Source: Emcibacter sp. (GTDB lineage Bacteria; Pseudomonadota; Alphaproteobacteria; Sphingomonadales; Emcibacteraceae). Taken from it: a stretch of 64,000 bases of DNA. A model generated the notes under the pieces. That model was not told where the DNA came from and made no database searches. It was given only the letters and a program-made list of their open reading frames with translations. Numbering within the stretch: the stretch's first letter is position 1; every line of letters starts with the position of its first letter. The stretch is taken from positions 806,001 to 870,000 of the forward strand of contig JAJFIQ010000019.1 of the NCBI GenBank assembly GCA_021774785.1, written 5' to 3'. The position numbers were made by a program, and so were the translations under genes. Positions 30,841-41,053 of the stretch are shown here, piece after piece.

Positions 30841-32037
30841 ATGGTACAATTCAAGAATATTGAAGATCTGGGCGCGCTTGATAACAAGCGCGTCCTTATT
30901 CGTGCTGACCTTAACGTTCCCATGAATGACGGGAATGTCACAGACGATACCCGCATCAGATCCGTAGCCCCGACCATCCTAGCATTAATGGACAAAGGCG
31001 CACAGGTCATCGTCATGTCCCATTTTGGCCGTCCTAAGGGCAAAATTGTCCCGGAAATGTCGCTGGAACAGTTGGCTCAGCCTTTAGCCAATGTGATCAA
31101 AAAAGCCGTGGTATTTGTCAATGACTGTTCCGGCGAAGTGATTACGGAAACATTGGATGCTATGGAGAGAGATACGGTTCTCCTTCTTGAAAATGTCCGC
31201 TTCCACGAGGGCGAAACAAATAATGATACGGATTTTGCACAGGCTTTGGCTGACAACGCAGACTTTTATGTCAATGAGGCTTTTTCCTGCTCTCACCGTG
31301 CCCATGCCTCGACCGAGGGTATTGCCCACCTGTTACCGTCCGCTGCCGGACTGTCACTGGACAAAGAACTAACCGCCCTGGAAAATGCGCTTGGAGACCC
31401 AAAACGAGCACTATGCGCCGTGGTTGGTGGCGCTAAAGTATCCAGCAAACTTGATGTACTGACCAATCTGGTCGAAAAGGTTGATCACCTGATCATTGGT
31501 GGCGGCATGGCTAATACTTTCCTTGCGGCGCAGGGGGTCAATGTGGGCGCATCATTATGCGAACACGACCTTGCCGATACAGCCCGTGCCATCCTGAGCA
31601 AAGCTGCTAAGCAGAATTGTACGATTCATTTACCGACTGATCTGGTGGTGGCAAAGGAATTCAAAGCAGGTGCGGAATGCCGCACGATTGGCCTTGATGA
31701 TGTGGCAGCCGATGAAATGATATTGGATGTTGGTCCAGCGTCCGTGAATGGCCTTGTCCATATGCTGACAAGTTGCAAAACACTGATCTGGAACGGCCCC
31801 ATGGGCGCATTCGAGATTGAACCCTTTGATGCGGCAACCGTGGCCCTTGCCAAAGCAGCCGGAAAGCTGACGGAGAACGGTACTCTTATATCCGTTGCGG
31901 GCGGTGGCGATACCGTCGCGGCCCTCAATCATGCGGGTGTTGCGGATCAGTTTTCCCATATCTCCACCGCTGGCGGTGCCTTCCTCGAATGGATGGAAGG
32001 CAAGGAACTGCCAGGTGTGAAAGTGCTTGAAAAATAA
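30841..32037 (+). CDS. pgk: phosphoglycerate kinase
   Basis: [30 protein letters not shown]. Confidence 0.99.
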   Translation: MVQFKNIEDLGALDNKRVLIRADLNVPMNDGNVTDDTRIRSVAPTILALMDKGAQVIVMSHFGRPKGKIVPEMSLEQLAQPLANVIKKAVVFVNDCSGEVITETLDAMERDTVLLLENVRFHEGETNNDTDFAQALADNADFYVNEAFSCSHRAHASTEGIAHLLPSAAGLSLDKELTALENALGDPKRALCAVVGGAKVSSKLDVLTNLVEKVDHLIIGGGMANTFLAAQGVNVGASLCEHDLADTARAILSKAAKQNCTIHLPTDLVVAKEFKAGAECRTIGLDDVAADEMILDVGPASVNGLVHMLTSCKTLIWNGPMGAFEIEPFDAATVALAKAAGKLTENGTLISVAGGGDTVAALNHAGVADQFSHISTAGGAFLEWMEGKELPGVKVLEK

Positions 32038-32043
32038 AAATTT

Positions 32044-32156
32044 CGTTACCCCGGACCACAATCCGGGGTACATCTTTGTATCAATAACAACATCTGATTG
32101 TTTAAGGGTATAATCCTATATATAAATGGATCCCGGCTCGGAGGCCGGTATGACGA
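32044..32156. repeat. REP-like inverted doublet (two GC-rich hairpins in opposite orientation)
   Basis: CGTTACCCCGGACCACAATCCGGGGTACAT ... ATGGATCCCGGCTCGGAGGCCGGTATGACG; ends are inverted relatives. Confidence 0.7.
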
Positions 32157-32161
32157 TATGA

Positions 32162-32800
32162 ATGATGAGAAATTTTATGGCCCAGACACAACTCTATATT
32201 ATTACCCCCCCAACCTTTAATCTAGATGACTTTGCCGGTCAATTACAGCAAGCATTAAGCGGCGGGGATGTGGCCAGTGTACAGTTGCGTCTGAAAGATG
32301 TTACCGACGAAGAAATAATCACAGCAGCTAAAGTCCTGAAGCCCATTTGTCATGCCAAGAACGTGGCCTTTATCATTAATGACCGACCGGATATTGCCCG
32401 TAAAGTCGGCGCGGACGGAGTTCATGTGGGACAGGATGATATGTCATATAAGGATGCCCGTGAAATAGTCGGTGATGATTGCATCGTCGGTGTCACAGCA
32501 AAGAACAGCCGTCATTTGTCCATGGTCGCCGCCGAACAAGGAGCCAGTTATGTAGCCTTTGGTGCCTTTTTCCCCACAGACACAAAAGAGACTTCAGTAA
32601 CAGCGGAATTAAGCCTAATTACATGGTGGGTCGAGCTGTTTGAGGTTCCCTGTGTCGCCATTGGCGGCATCACTGTGGATAATGCCAAGCCATTGATAGA
32701 TTCCGGTGCAGATTTCATTGCGGTCAGTGCGGGCATATGGAAACATGCCCAAGGCCCCAAAGTCGCCGTTCAGGAATTCAATGCGCTGTTCGAAACTTAA
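32162..32800 (+). CDS. thiE: thiamine-phosphate synthase
   Basis: VQLRLKD, FIINDRPDIARKVGADGVHVGQDD, VAIGGITVDNA; alternative start 32177. Confidence 0.93.
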   Translation: MMRNFMAQTQLYIITPPTFNLDDFAGQLQQALSGGDVASVQLRLKDVTDEEIITAAKVLKPICHAKNVAFIINDRPDIARKVGADGVHVGQDDMSYKDAREIVGDDCIVGVTAKNSRHLSMVAAEQGASYVAFGAFFPTDTKETSVTAELSLITWWVELFEVPCVAIGGITVDNAKPLIDSGADFIAVSAGIWKHAQGPKVAVQEFNALFET

Positions 32801-33723
32801 AATGCCCGCTGATCTGGGACTCTACGTTGTGTGATCCTTTTTTGACTTTTATAGACCGCGACATTCTGCGATTTTTTTCGCCACAATATACCCCCGATAG
32901 GTATAGAGAATAATGCGAGCCATAATGAACCGCTGAACAAACTATTCCCCGTATTTTCTTTAACGTCCAGACCTGTGACGTAGCCCTCATACAATAGTGT
33001 TGCATCGACAAAGATATAATCACCTTTCCCGCCTAGTTCAAATTCAAGCAGCCCAGTATAAGCCAGATCCTGCACCGTTGCCAAATCAAGTTGTTTCCGC
33101 CCTATCTCAAACAGGCCGTCATAGCCATCCATGTATGTTTCCAGAACGGATTCGGTTATGCGGAAATGCTGTCTTGTACGGTGATTATCCCCAATATCAC
33201 GGTAGGCCCCAAGGTTGACACTTTTCTGTCCTAAATTTTCTCTGGTTACTTCCCGTCTGCGTATGGTGGTGCCATAAAATATATTCCGACCAATGGTCAG
33301 TTCCACGACCTCTTCCTCATTGGTCATATGAATAGTTCTTTTAGCGATATAATAGTGATCCGTCTGCCCAGACACCCTCTTATTGCGTAAGGCAATGCCA
33401 TCGTGGCGATTGACCTTTCCGGTATCTTCCATACTATTTGGACCCGGCGTCCGGACCCATTCTTTATCATCTTGAAATCTAAAATTAATGATTACTTTTG
33501 AGAGTACAAATTGGTCACCCATGGGTAACTTGCTACGAAGATCAAATTGTCCATGATATTTCTGTGTCGGGGAGATCAGTATATCCTGATTATCCAGTCG
33601 TAATTCACCAGACAATATTGTTGCTACAGCCACATTCGACCAAAGCCACATCACTGTAAAAACTAATAAAAACCGGACTGTCACATTTTTTCCTTTTACG
33701 GTCCAACAATACATACTGGACAT
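32797..33723 (-). CDS. secreted/envelope protein of unknown function with C-terminal TM
   Basis: N-terminal signal, beta-rich body, SLWLALFSIPIGGILWRKKS anchor. Confidence 0.6.
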   Translation of the reverse strand: MSSMYCWTVKGKNVTVRFLLVFTVMWLWSNVAVATILSGELRLDNQDILISPTQKYHGQFDLRSKLPMGDQFVLSKVIINFRFQDDKEWVRTPGPNSMEDTGKVNRHDGIALRNKRVSGQTDHYYIAKRTIHMTNEEEVVELTIGRNIFYGTTIRRREVTRENLGQKSVNLGAYRDIGDNHRTRQHFRITESVLETYMDGYDGLFEIGRKQLDLATVQDLAYTGLLEFELGGKGDYIFVDATLLYEGYVTGLDVKENTGNSLFSGSLWLALFSIPIGGILWRKKSQNVAVYKSQKRITQRRVPDQRAF

Positions 33724-33795
33724 TCAGAGTTTATTAAGAAATAGGAAGATTTTTATCCATTTGCATACTCAAGCGCAGAACCCTATAAAAGAAAA

Positions 33796-34230
33796 ATGAC
33801 AGACATTAAAATAGCCAAAATTACCGCAGAAAAAGATCTTGAAAAATGCATCCACATCCGCACTGTTGTTTTTGTTGATGAACAGAATGTCCCGGTGGAT
33901 GAAGAGATCGACGGCCTGGATCACGAAGCTGTTCATTATCTGTTATCTGTGGATGGGGAAGCGATCGCTACGGCACGCGTTCGTTATCTTAATGAAATCG
34001 CAAAAATAGAGCGAGTGGCTGTTCTAAAAAAACTCAGAGGCCATGCTATCGGGCGGAAGTTGATGAAATTTATCGTGGCAGACATACAAAAAAATTCCGC
34101 AATAAAGACCATAAAACTAGGCGCACAGATACAGGCTATTGAATTCTATGAAAAACTGAATTTTGAAAGCTATGGCGACGAATATCTCGACGCCGCCATC
34201 AGGCACATATGGATGAAACGGGAAATATAA
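33796..34230 (+). CDS. GNAT acetyltransferase
   Basis: IRTVVFVDEQNVPVDEEIDGLD, KIERVAVLKKLRGHAIGRKLM. Confidence 0.9.
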   Translation: MTDIKIAKITAEKDLEKCIHIRTVVFVDEQNVPVDEEIDGLDHEAVHYLLSVDGEAIATARVRYLNEIAKIERVAVLKKLRGHAIGRKLMKFIVADIQKNSAIKTIKLGAQIQAIEFYEKLNFESYGDEYLDAAIRHIWMKREI

Positions 34231-34233
34231 TGA

Positions 34234-34569
34234 TCAGATTTTAATCTGACCAATCCATTTTTCCGCAAGGTCACCCGCAATGGGAAGTTTATATTGCTCG
34301 CCCTGAAACCCCTTAACCATCAACAAAACCCATAGCACCAATGCCACAACTCCCAGAATAGGTATTAAAGGGATTCCAACAAGGCTTATGGACAAAGCAA
34401 TATTTAACACATTGAAACCGCCAAAGACAATAATAGACTGCATAGCATGAAAGCGAACTTCCTTGTTTTCTTTTTCAACCAAAAGAAAAACTAATCCTGA
34501 TAACCAGCCAAAAACGTAACATAGGCCCGACGCAACATGTTTTTCTAATCCCGTGGATGTTTTACTCAT
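34234..34569 (-). CDS. DUF4870-like membrane protein
   Basis: GLCYVFGWLSGLVFLLVEKENKEVRFHAMQSI. Confidence 0.8.
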   Translation of the reverse strand: MSKTSTGLEKHVASGLCYVFGWLSGLVFLLVEKENKEVRFHAMQSIIVFGGFNVLNIALSISLVGIPLIPILGVVALVLWVLLMVKGFQGEQYKLPIAGDLAEKWIGQIKI

Positions 34570-34638
34570 TTTTTTCCCTCTATTTTTGATATAAAAAACT
34601 ATACAATAAATTTTTATGGACTTCCAGTAGGCTATTTT

Positions 34639-35322
34639 ATGATGAACAAGCTGCCCATATTATATAGCTTCCGCCGCTGCCCCTACGCCATGCGCTCGCG
34701 GATTGGACTCATCTATGCCAAAATCGGTTGCGAAATACGAGAAGTTGTTCTGAGCGATAAGCCGATTGAGATGACCAGCATTTCAACCAAAGCAACGGTA
34801 CCAGTATTGGTTCTGCCTGAGGGGCAGGTCATTGACGAAAGTTATGACATCATCAAATGGGCAATTGGTCAGAATGATCTTGAGGGCTGGCAGGAATTTA
34901 TCCCTCAAACAGATGAGCTTGTAAAAGAAAATGACGGATCGTTTAAATTGGCGTTGGATAAATATAAATATGCATCACGCTTCCCTGAACATTCCCCAGA
35001 GACCTACCGCGATAAGGGTGAGGTTTTCCTTAAAAAACTGGATCACAAATTACAGGATTCTGCTTTTCTGCTAGGCGACCGCAAAACCATTGCCGACATA
35101 ACTATTTTTCCTTTCATCCGGCAATTCGCCCATGTGGATAAGGAATGGTTTTTCAACACCCGCTATATACGTCTCCAGCAGTGGCTATTATCACAACTGA
35201 ATGGTGATATATTTAAAGTAGTTATGAAAAAATACCCCGTCTGGCATGCAGGCGATAAACCGTTATATTTTCCTGACCTGCATCAAGGTTTTTATTCCCC
35301 TCTTGGCGCACCCTATAATTAA
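34639..35322 (+). CDS. glutathione S-transferase-like protein
   Basis: RRCPYAMRSRIGLIYA, thioredoxin-like N domain with CxxA-type site. Confidence 0.85.
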   Translation: MMNKLPILYSFRRCPYAMRSRIGLIYAKIGCEIREVVLSDKPIEMTSISTKATVPVLVLPEGQVIDESYDIIKWAIGQNDLEGWQEFIPQTDELVKENDGSFKLALDKYKYASRFPEHSPETYRDKGEVFLKKLDHKLQDSAFLLGDRKTIADITIFPFIRQFAHVDKEWFFNTRYIRLQQWLLSQLNGDIFKVVMKKYPVWHAGDKPLYFPDLHQGFYSPLGAPYN

Positions 35323-35352
35323 TGCTACACTGAATTTCTCCGGAGAATAAAA

Positions 35353-35763
35353 ATGAATGCACTCAGTCAGGATAAAGTCGAATTCGTAATCTCAATAGCA
35401 CGCGAGGTTGGTGAATCTTCACTTGCAATTATTGGTGAAGAACTGGCAGAAAATAGTGAGCCACAACATTATTCCGAACTATCAATGGCAGCAAAGGCTG
35501 ATAATTCCGATGTTGAGGAATTTGCCGGTGATTCTGCCTATCAGGAACTGGTATCCGTTATCAATGGTATGAATGTAGAAGAACGTAGCGAGCTTGTCGC
35601 TTTGATGTGGCTTGGACGGGGGACTTATTCCGGTACCGAATGGGCGAGTGCGGTTTCAGATGCCCGCGATGCCAGCAATGACCATACTGCAGAATATTTG
35701 ATGCGTGCGCCAATGCTTCCTGATTATCTAGCCGAGGGCTTGGCTATGATTGCAGAAGATTAA
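35353..35763 (+). CDS. DUF3775-like protein
   Basis: LVALMWLGRGTYSGTEWASAVSDAR...TAEYLMRAPMLPDYLAEGL. Confidence 0.75.
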   Translation: MNALSQDKVEFVISIAREVGESSLAIIGEELAENSEPQHYSELSMAAKADNSDVEEFAGDSAYQELVSVINGMNVEERSELVALMWLGRGTYSGTEWASAVSDARDASNDHTAEYLMRAPMLPDYLAEGLAMIAED

Positions 35764-35767
35764 ATCA

Positions 35768-36244
35768 TCATTTCCCTGTTAACTGTTTAAGGGCTGGCCT
35801 ATCCAAACGATATCCGGTCCAATCCTCTTGTGCTTTTGCCCCAAGTGATTCATAAAATTTAATGCTGGGTGTGTTCCAGTCCAACACGGCCCAGTCCAGA
35901 CGACCACATCCCTCTTCATATGCCTTATCTGCCAGATGAAGGATTAAAGCCTTACCCAGACCACTGCCTCTGTTTTCCCTGTATACATAGAGGTCCTCAA
36001 GATATATTCCCGAACGTCCCAGAAATGTTGAGAAAGTATAGAAGTAAAGTGCAAAACCCGATGGTCTACCGTTAATTTCTCCAATGATAACGTGGGCCAC
36101 AGGATTGTTACCAAACAATGATTCTTTGAGTGTCTCCTCAGTGGCCACTACTTCATGCAATAATTTCTCATATTCAGCCAACGCTTTGATAAAAGTAAGT
36201 ATCAAAGGCACATCTTTCACTTTAGCTGAGCGGATAGATAACAT
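35768..36244 (-). CDS. GNAT acetyltransferase
   Basis: LEDLYVYRENRGSGLGKALILHLA. Confidence 0.9.
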   Translation of the reverse strand: MLSIRSAKVKDVPLILTFIKALAEYEKLLHEVVATEETLKESLFGNNPVAHVIIGEINGRPSGFALYFYTFSTFLGRSGIYLEDLYVYRENRGSGLGKALILHLADKAYEEGCGRLDWAVLDWNTPSIKFYESLGAKAQEDWTGYRLDRPALKQLTGK

Positions 36245-36696
36245 TATACCTTCTCCACAACCAGAATAGTGACATTGACGCCGACAACCTTAACCTTGTC
36301 ATTTTCATTGGCCTCAAAATCCCCTTCGACACTCCAGTTGCTGTCACCGATACGGATTTTTCCTTTACCGTTTTCCATATCGCGGATCAGATTATAAGTT
36401 TTACCCACATATTGATGCCCCCTTTGATTTAATGTCACATCGTCCGTTTCGATAGGGTTTTTCTTCAAGAAACTACGCCCAGCAAAAACACTGATAAGAC
36501 TTAAAATTGAGAAAATGATAAACTGATTTTCCCACCCAAGGTCAGGCAGAAACAAGACGGTCCCACCAACGATAGCAGCAGCAATGGCCATCCATAGAAA
36601 GACAATACCCGGTGCCATCATCTCTAAACCCAGCAAGACCAGTGCGATAATAAACCATGTCCAGTGATTCAATGTTAATTCTTCCAGAAATCCCAT
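36244..36696 (-). CDS. NfeD-like membrane protein
   Basis: N-terminal TMs plus OB-fold tail; paired with SPFH gene. Confidence 0.88.
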   Translation of the reverse strand: MGFLEELTLNHWTWFIIALVLLGLEMMAPGIVFLWMAIAAAIVGGTVLFLPDLGWENQFIIFSILSLISVFAGRSFLKKNPIETDDVTLNQRGHQYVGKTYNLIRDMENGKGKIRIGDSNWSVEGDFEANENDKVKVVGVNVTILVVEKV

Positions 36697-36758
36697 GTCA
36701 TACTCCTTAATTATTGAGGGGGATAATTCCCCCTCCCTTTATTAATTACCAGACCGTA

Positions 36759-37712
36759 TTAATTACCTGACCGTGGTACAGAACCGGATACACCCTTCGG
36801 TGCCTTACTGATGTCTTTAAGCATATCCGTCATACCACCCAGGGCTCCAATCACGCCGCTGGCTTCAAGGGGCATAAAGACAAGTTTCTCATTTGGTGAG
36901 TTGGCAAATTGGCCCAAGGTTTCCACATATTTCTGGGCCACGAAATAATTAATGGCCTGTGGATCACCTTTTGCTATGGCGTCTGATACCATGGATGTTG
37001 CCTTGGCCTCGGCTTCCGCTTCCCGTTCCCGCGCTTCCGCATCCCGGAAAGCCGATTCACGGCGGCCTTCGGCTTCAAGAATGGCACCCTGCTTCTCACC
37101 TTCCGCCCGTAAAATCTCTGCCTGACGATAGCCTTCCGCGTCCAGAATATTAGCGCGTTTCTCGCGCTCGGCCTTCATTTGTCGTGCCATGGCATCTACG
37201 ATATCCCTTGGCGGTTCAATATCTTTAATTTCAATACGGGTAATTTTAATTCCCCATGGCTGAGTGGCATCATCCACCACATTCAACAAACGGCCATTAA
37301 TGCTGTCCCGTTGCGACAATAGCTCGTCCAAATCCATTGAACCCATCACCGTTCTCAGGTTGGTCATAGTCAGATTAAGGATCGCCAGGATCATATCATT
37401 GACTTCATATGTGGCCTTCGCCGCATCAAGAACCTGAAAGAAAACAACACCATCCGCCCGCACCATGGCGTTATCTTTAGTGATAACCTCCTGTGATGGC
37501 ACATCAAGCACCCGTTCCATCATGCTCACTTTTGAGCCAACACGGTCTATGAAAGGAATGATTATGTGAAATCCCGGTTGAAGCGTTTTTGTGTAACGCC
37601 CAAGACGCTGAATAGTATAGGTGTAACCCTGCTGTACCGTAAGTGACCCCATAAATAAAATAATGACAACAACGATAACGATTGCAAAAACAAATATGCT
37701 AAATGTATCCAT
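36759..37712 (-). CDS. SPFH/stomatin-like protein
   Basis: QGYTYTIQRLGRYTKTLQPGFHIIIPFID, EREKRANILDAEGYRQAEILRAEGEKQ. Confidence 0.95.
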   Translation of the reverse strand: MDTFSIFVFAIVIVVVIILFMGSLTVQQGYTYTIQRLGRYTKTLQPGFHIIIPFIDRVGSKVSMMERVLDVPSQEVITKDNAMVRADGVVFFQVLDAAKATYEVNDMILAILNLTMTNLRTVMGSMDLDELLSQRDSINGRLLNVVDDATQPWGIKITRIEIKDIEPPRDIVDAMARQMKAEREKRANILDAEGYRQAEILRAEGEKQGAILEAEGRRESAFRDAEAREREAEAEAKATSMVSDAIAKGDPQAINYFVAQKYVETLGQFANSPNEKLVFMPLEASGVIGALGGMTDMLKDISKAPKGVSGSVPRSGN

Positions 37713-37786
37713 TTTCTATTCCCTTCTTATATAAATTTGATGAATGATATTGACTGTAACGGAACATACACGTCATGGGAAGTGGA

Positions 37787-37964
37787 CAGTGGTGAGTATA
37801 ATCCACTTAAATGAAAACCCCCCAAAAATAAGTACAATAAATATACTATTTTCAGGGGGTTTTAAGGTATCTAAGCGGCCCCGGTTGCATCATGCACAAA
37901 TGTGGGGAGGGGAATGTTCCAAAATACACCGGGACCACTTAAAACTCATATTCATTACTCACTG
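37787..37964. other. intergenic region of nested inverted repeats
   Basis: CAGTGgtGAGTA/TACTCACTG outer arms; AAAACCCCC/GGGGGTTTT; GGcCCCGGT/ACCGGGaCC; CCACTTAAA twice. Confidence 0.55.
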
Positions 37965-37965
37965 C

Positions 37966-38442
37966 TCAGGTCACTATCTTCCATGTGCCGTCTGGTTGAC
38001 GACAAGCTTTACCGTAAGCTTCTTCAGTTTTTCCACCGACGGTGATTGTTTGTTGATATTCCCGGCAATATGATCCCGTTTTATCCTGATAAGCCGGTTG
38101 AGGTTGATAACTACCAGAATTGCCTGAATCCGGATTATACCATGTTGATGTCTGGCCAGAGGAATATGTTTCCAAAGCAAGTTGACGATTGCGTTCCATG
38201 GCCCTGCGGTCTGCATCATCCATTGATCTACCAATACTGCTACCGATAGCGGCTCCCGCCATGGTACCAGCTGCTACGGCAAAGAAATGTGTCGTACCAT
38301 CGCCATTATCACCTATGGCTGACCCAATTGCTGCCCCGCCTATGGCACCAAGCATGGTTCCAAAACCCTGTTTTGATCCCGGCTCACATGCGGTGAGTGT
38401 TAAAGCTCCCGCCAGAATTATTGCAATTTTCGTCGTTTTCAT
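37966..38442 (-). CDS. glycine-zipper 2TM lipoprotein
   Basis: lipobox LTAC; GAIGGAAIGSAIGDNGDG...AGAAIGSSIGRSMDDADR. Confidence 0.85.
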   Translation of the reverse strand: MKTTKIAIILAGALTLTACEPGSKQGFGTMLGAIGGAAIGSAIGDNGDGTTHFFAVAAGTMAGAAIGSSIGRSMDDADRRAMERNRQLALETYSSGQTSTWYNPDSGNSGSYQPQPAYQDKTGSYCREYQQTITVGGKTEEAYGKACRQPDGTWKIVT

Positions 38443-38530
38443 GTCACTACCTGCTCTCTTGTTATGGGAGTAGAATAGTCGAGGTAACCTGAACCATTCC
38501 TGAACGAAGAATTCAGTTTCGAAAATAATT

Positions 38531-39907
38531 CTATACCCGTGCCGCAGGCAGGGAAAGTCGGGCCAATAATCCGTGGGGTTCGTTATCCAAAAGGCTGATT
38601 TCCCCACCATATAATCCAGACAAATCTTTTACGATCGACAGCCCAAGCCCGGTTCCAGGCGTATTTTCATCCAAACGCTCCCCGCGCATAAATACGGTAT
38701 CCCGGACCTCTTTTCCAATGCCCGGGCCATCATCTGCCACCTGGACCATAATTTCATCCCCGTCCCGTTGGCATGCTATCGTCACCTTGCTGGTCGACCA
38801 TTTTGCGGCATTTTCAATAAGATTCCCTACCATTTCTTCAAAATCCTGTCGTTCGCCTCTGAAAAATAATGGCGACTGCTCTTTTACAGGCAACATAGTG
38901 AACTTTTTATTTTTATGGATTTTACCCATAACACGACATAAATCATTCAATACCGGCAGTATCTCTGTACGACTGGTAATGACTTTTGTGCTGGCGGCTA
39001 CCCTTGCGCGACGCAAATAATGATCCACCTGCCGCCGCATCATATCCGATTGTCGCGCAACCACATCCGATAGTTGGCCTTTATGTAATTCCGATTCAGT
39101 GGAAAGCACTGCCAACGGTGTTTTCAGAGCATGGGCCAAATTCCCCACTTGCGTACGGGACCGCTCAATAACCTGATTATTATGATCCAGAAGCGCATTC
39201 ATTTCATCGGCTAATGGTTGAATTTCAGTCGGAAAGTCTTCGGGTAGATGTGCATCCTTTCCCGTACGAATTTTAAGCAGGGACCGGCGAATATTTCTCA
39301 GAGGCTTCAAACCCAGATATACCTGCAAAAAAGACGCCGTAATCAAACCAAAGCCAAGGGCACTAAGAGAATAAATTAGGATATTGTCAAAACGATCAAG
39401 CTGTTCTTTAATTTCCGTCCTGTCAATGGCTACACTGAAACGATATATGGTTTCATCCCCGGGAATGATTATATCCCTTTCCACTTTCCTCAGTTGCTGA
39501 TCTTCAGGACCAGTTACAATAGTATAAAGGGTCTGGAAAGCTGAACTTTTATAGTCATATTCCAAGGTTTGATCCCATAACGACCTTGATCGGAAGGGTT
39601 CATTTTCCCTAGCCGAAATTTGCCAATACCACCCGGAATAAGGCTGTTCAAATCTGGGGTCTGCCATGGTACGATACAGACTAACCTGACCATTGGAATT
39701 GCTACTACTGAAACCGATTAAATTCTCCAGTAGGCCGTTTAGCCGTTCATCAAAATTATTTTCAATAGTTTCCTTGAAGGTGAGCGACAGCAAATAACCA
39801 CCAAACATCAGGGCAAAAAGTGTCCAGACAGCAGAAAAGGACATCAGCCGAAACCATAACGACCTGTTGCCCTTGTTATTTTGAGTTTTGTTCTGACGCG
39901 TTAACAA
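38531..39907 (-). CDS. sensor histidine kinase
   Basis: two TMs, VGNLAHALKTPLAVL, NLIENAAKWS, DDGPGIG. Confidence 0.95.
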   Translation of the reverse strand: MLTRQNKTQNNKGNRSLWFRLMSFSAVWTLFALMFGGYLLSLTFKETIENNFDERLNGLLENLIGFSSSNSNGQVSLYRTMADPRFEQPYSGWYWQISARENEPFRSRSLWDQTLEYDYKSSAFQTLYTIVTGPEDQQLRKVERDIIIPGDETIYRFSVAIDRTEIKEQLDRFDNILIYSLSALGFGLITASFLQVYLGLKPLRNIRRSLLKIRTGKDAHLPEDFPTEIQPLADEMNALLDHNNQVIERSRTQVGNLAHALKTPLAVLSTESELHKGQLSDVVARQSDMMRRQVDHYLRRARVAASTKVITSRTEILPVLNDLCRVMGKIHKNKKFTMLPVKEQSPLFFRGERQDFEEMVGNLIENAAKWSTSKVTIACQRDGDEIMVQVADDGPGIGKEVRDTVFMRGERLDENTPGTGLGLSIVKDLSGLYGGEISLLDNEPHGLLARLSLPAARV

Positions 39908-40553
39908 GCTGGTATCCCAATCCCCGAACCGTATTTATAATATTTACGCCCAATTTCTTTCTGACCCTTGTAACGAAAACTTCAATGGTGTTTGAATCGC
40001 GATCAAAATCCTGATCATAGATATGTTCCGTTAGCTCAGTCCGTGAAATAATTTTTTCAGGATGATGCATCAGATAAGCCAGTAACTTATATTCCTGTGC
40101 AGTCAGTCGTACAGGCATGCCATCCACTGACACCTTGCTTGTATTGGTATTCAGGGTAACAAGGCCACAATTAAGTTCCGGCGATGCCTGCCCTGCTGCG
40201 CGTCTTATCAAGGCTCGCACCCGTGCCAGAACTTCTTCAGTCTTGAAGGGCTTGGTCACATAATCATCCGCCCCGGCATCAAGCCCGGCAACCTTTTCAG
40301 ACCAACCATCCCTGGCTGTCAGTATAAGTACAGGTGTCGAAATTTCAGCTTGACGCCATTTGGTAAGAACACTGATGCCGTCCATAATGGGCAAGCCCAG
40401 ATCAAGGACAATGGCATCATAACTTTCCGTCTCTCCCAGGAAATGACCATCCTCCCCATCAGCAGAAACATCAACCGCATAACCGTCCCCTTCCAGTACA
40501 GTTTTCATCTGACGAGACAGGTCAGGGTCATCTTCAACCAACAGCAATCGCAT
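39876..40553 (-). CDS. OmpR/PhoP-family response regulator
   Basis: REC domain DAIVLDLGLP plus winged helix; overlaps kinase gene. Confidence 0.95.
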   Translation of the reverse strand: MRLLLVEDDPDLSRQMKTVLEGDGYAVDVSADGEDGHFLGETESYDAIVLDLGLPIMDGISVLTKWRQAEISTPVLILTARDGWSEKVAGLDAGADDYVTKPFKTEEVLARVRALIRRAAGQASPELNCGLVTLNTNTSKVSVDGMPVRLTAQEYKLLAYLMHHPEKIISRTELTEHIYDQDFDRDSNTIEVFVTRVRKKLGVNIINTVRGLGYQLVNASEQNSK

Positions 40554-41002
40554 TATTTATTTCCCTTCACACCAACAATTTTGGCATTGCCTGCATTTAT
40601 TTTTAGTTCCAACAATTTGCCATCTTTTCTGAGTACCTTAACCTTATAAAAATAGGGCGTATTATTCCTTTTTGGTTCCAAAAGTCTGACATCGACAATT
40701 TTTCCCGGAAAGCTTTGTTTAACCCGCTTGCGAATTACACCCAGTGACACTATACGCCCCGACTTAAGGGCATCACGCGCCGTGTTTTGACGGTAATAAG
40801 GTCGTCTGTTTGGATCCGTGCGGGTAGCAGGCCGTACCAGGCTATCACGTGTAGGCTGTTTTTTTTCCTGAAAGGCAATATATCTTTTAAAGGCTTTTCT
40901 TTCCGGGGACTTATTTTGCGGATCAGCAAAAGCAGTGGCCCCTGTTGCCATAAAAAACAGTCCAAAAAGTCCACAGATAATAAGTCTATAATATTTATTC
41001 AT
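40553..41002 (-). CDS. secreted PepSY-domain protein
   Basis: signal peptide; GKIVDVRLLEPKRNNTPYFYKVKVLRKDGKLLELKINA. Confidence 0.8.
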   Translation of the reverse strand: MNKYYRLIICGLFGLFFMATGATAFADPQNKSPERKAFKRYIAFQEKKQPTRDSLVRPATRTDPNRRPYYRQNTARDALKSGRIVSLGVIRKRVKQSFPGKIVDVRLLEPKRNNTPYFYKVKVLRKDGKLLELKINAGNAKIVGVKGNK

Positions 41003-41053
41003 GGCTTAAACTTAACGCATCCCTGCTGAATAGAAGATGAATATTCATGCAAA

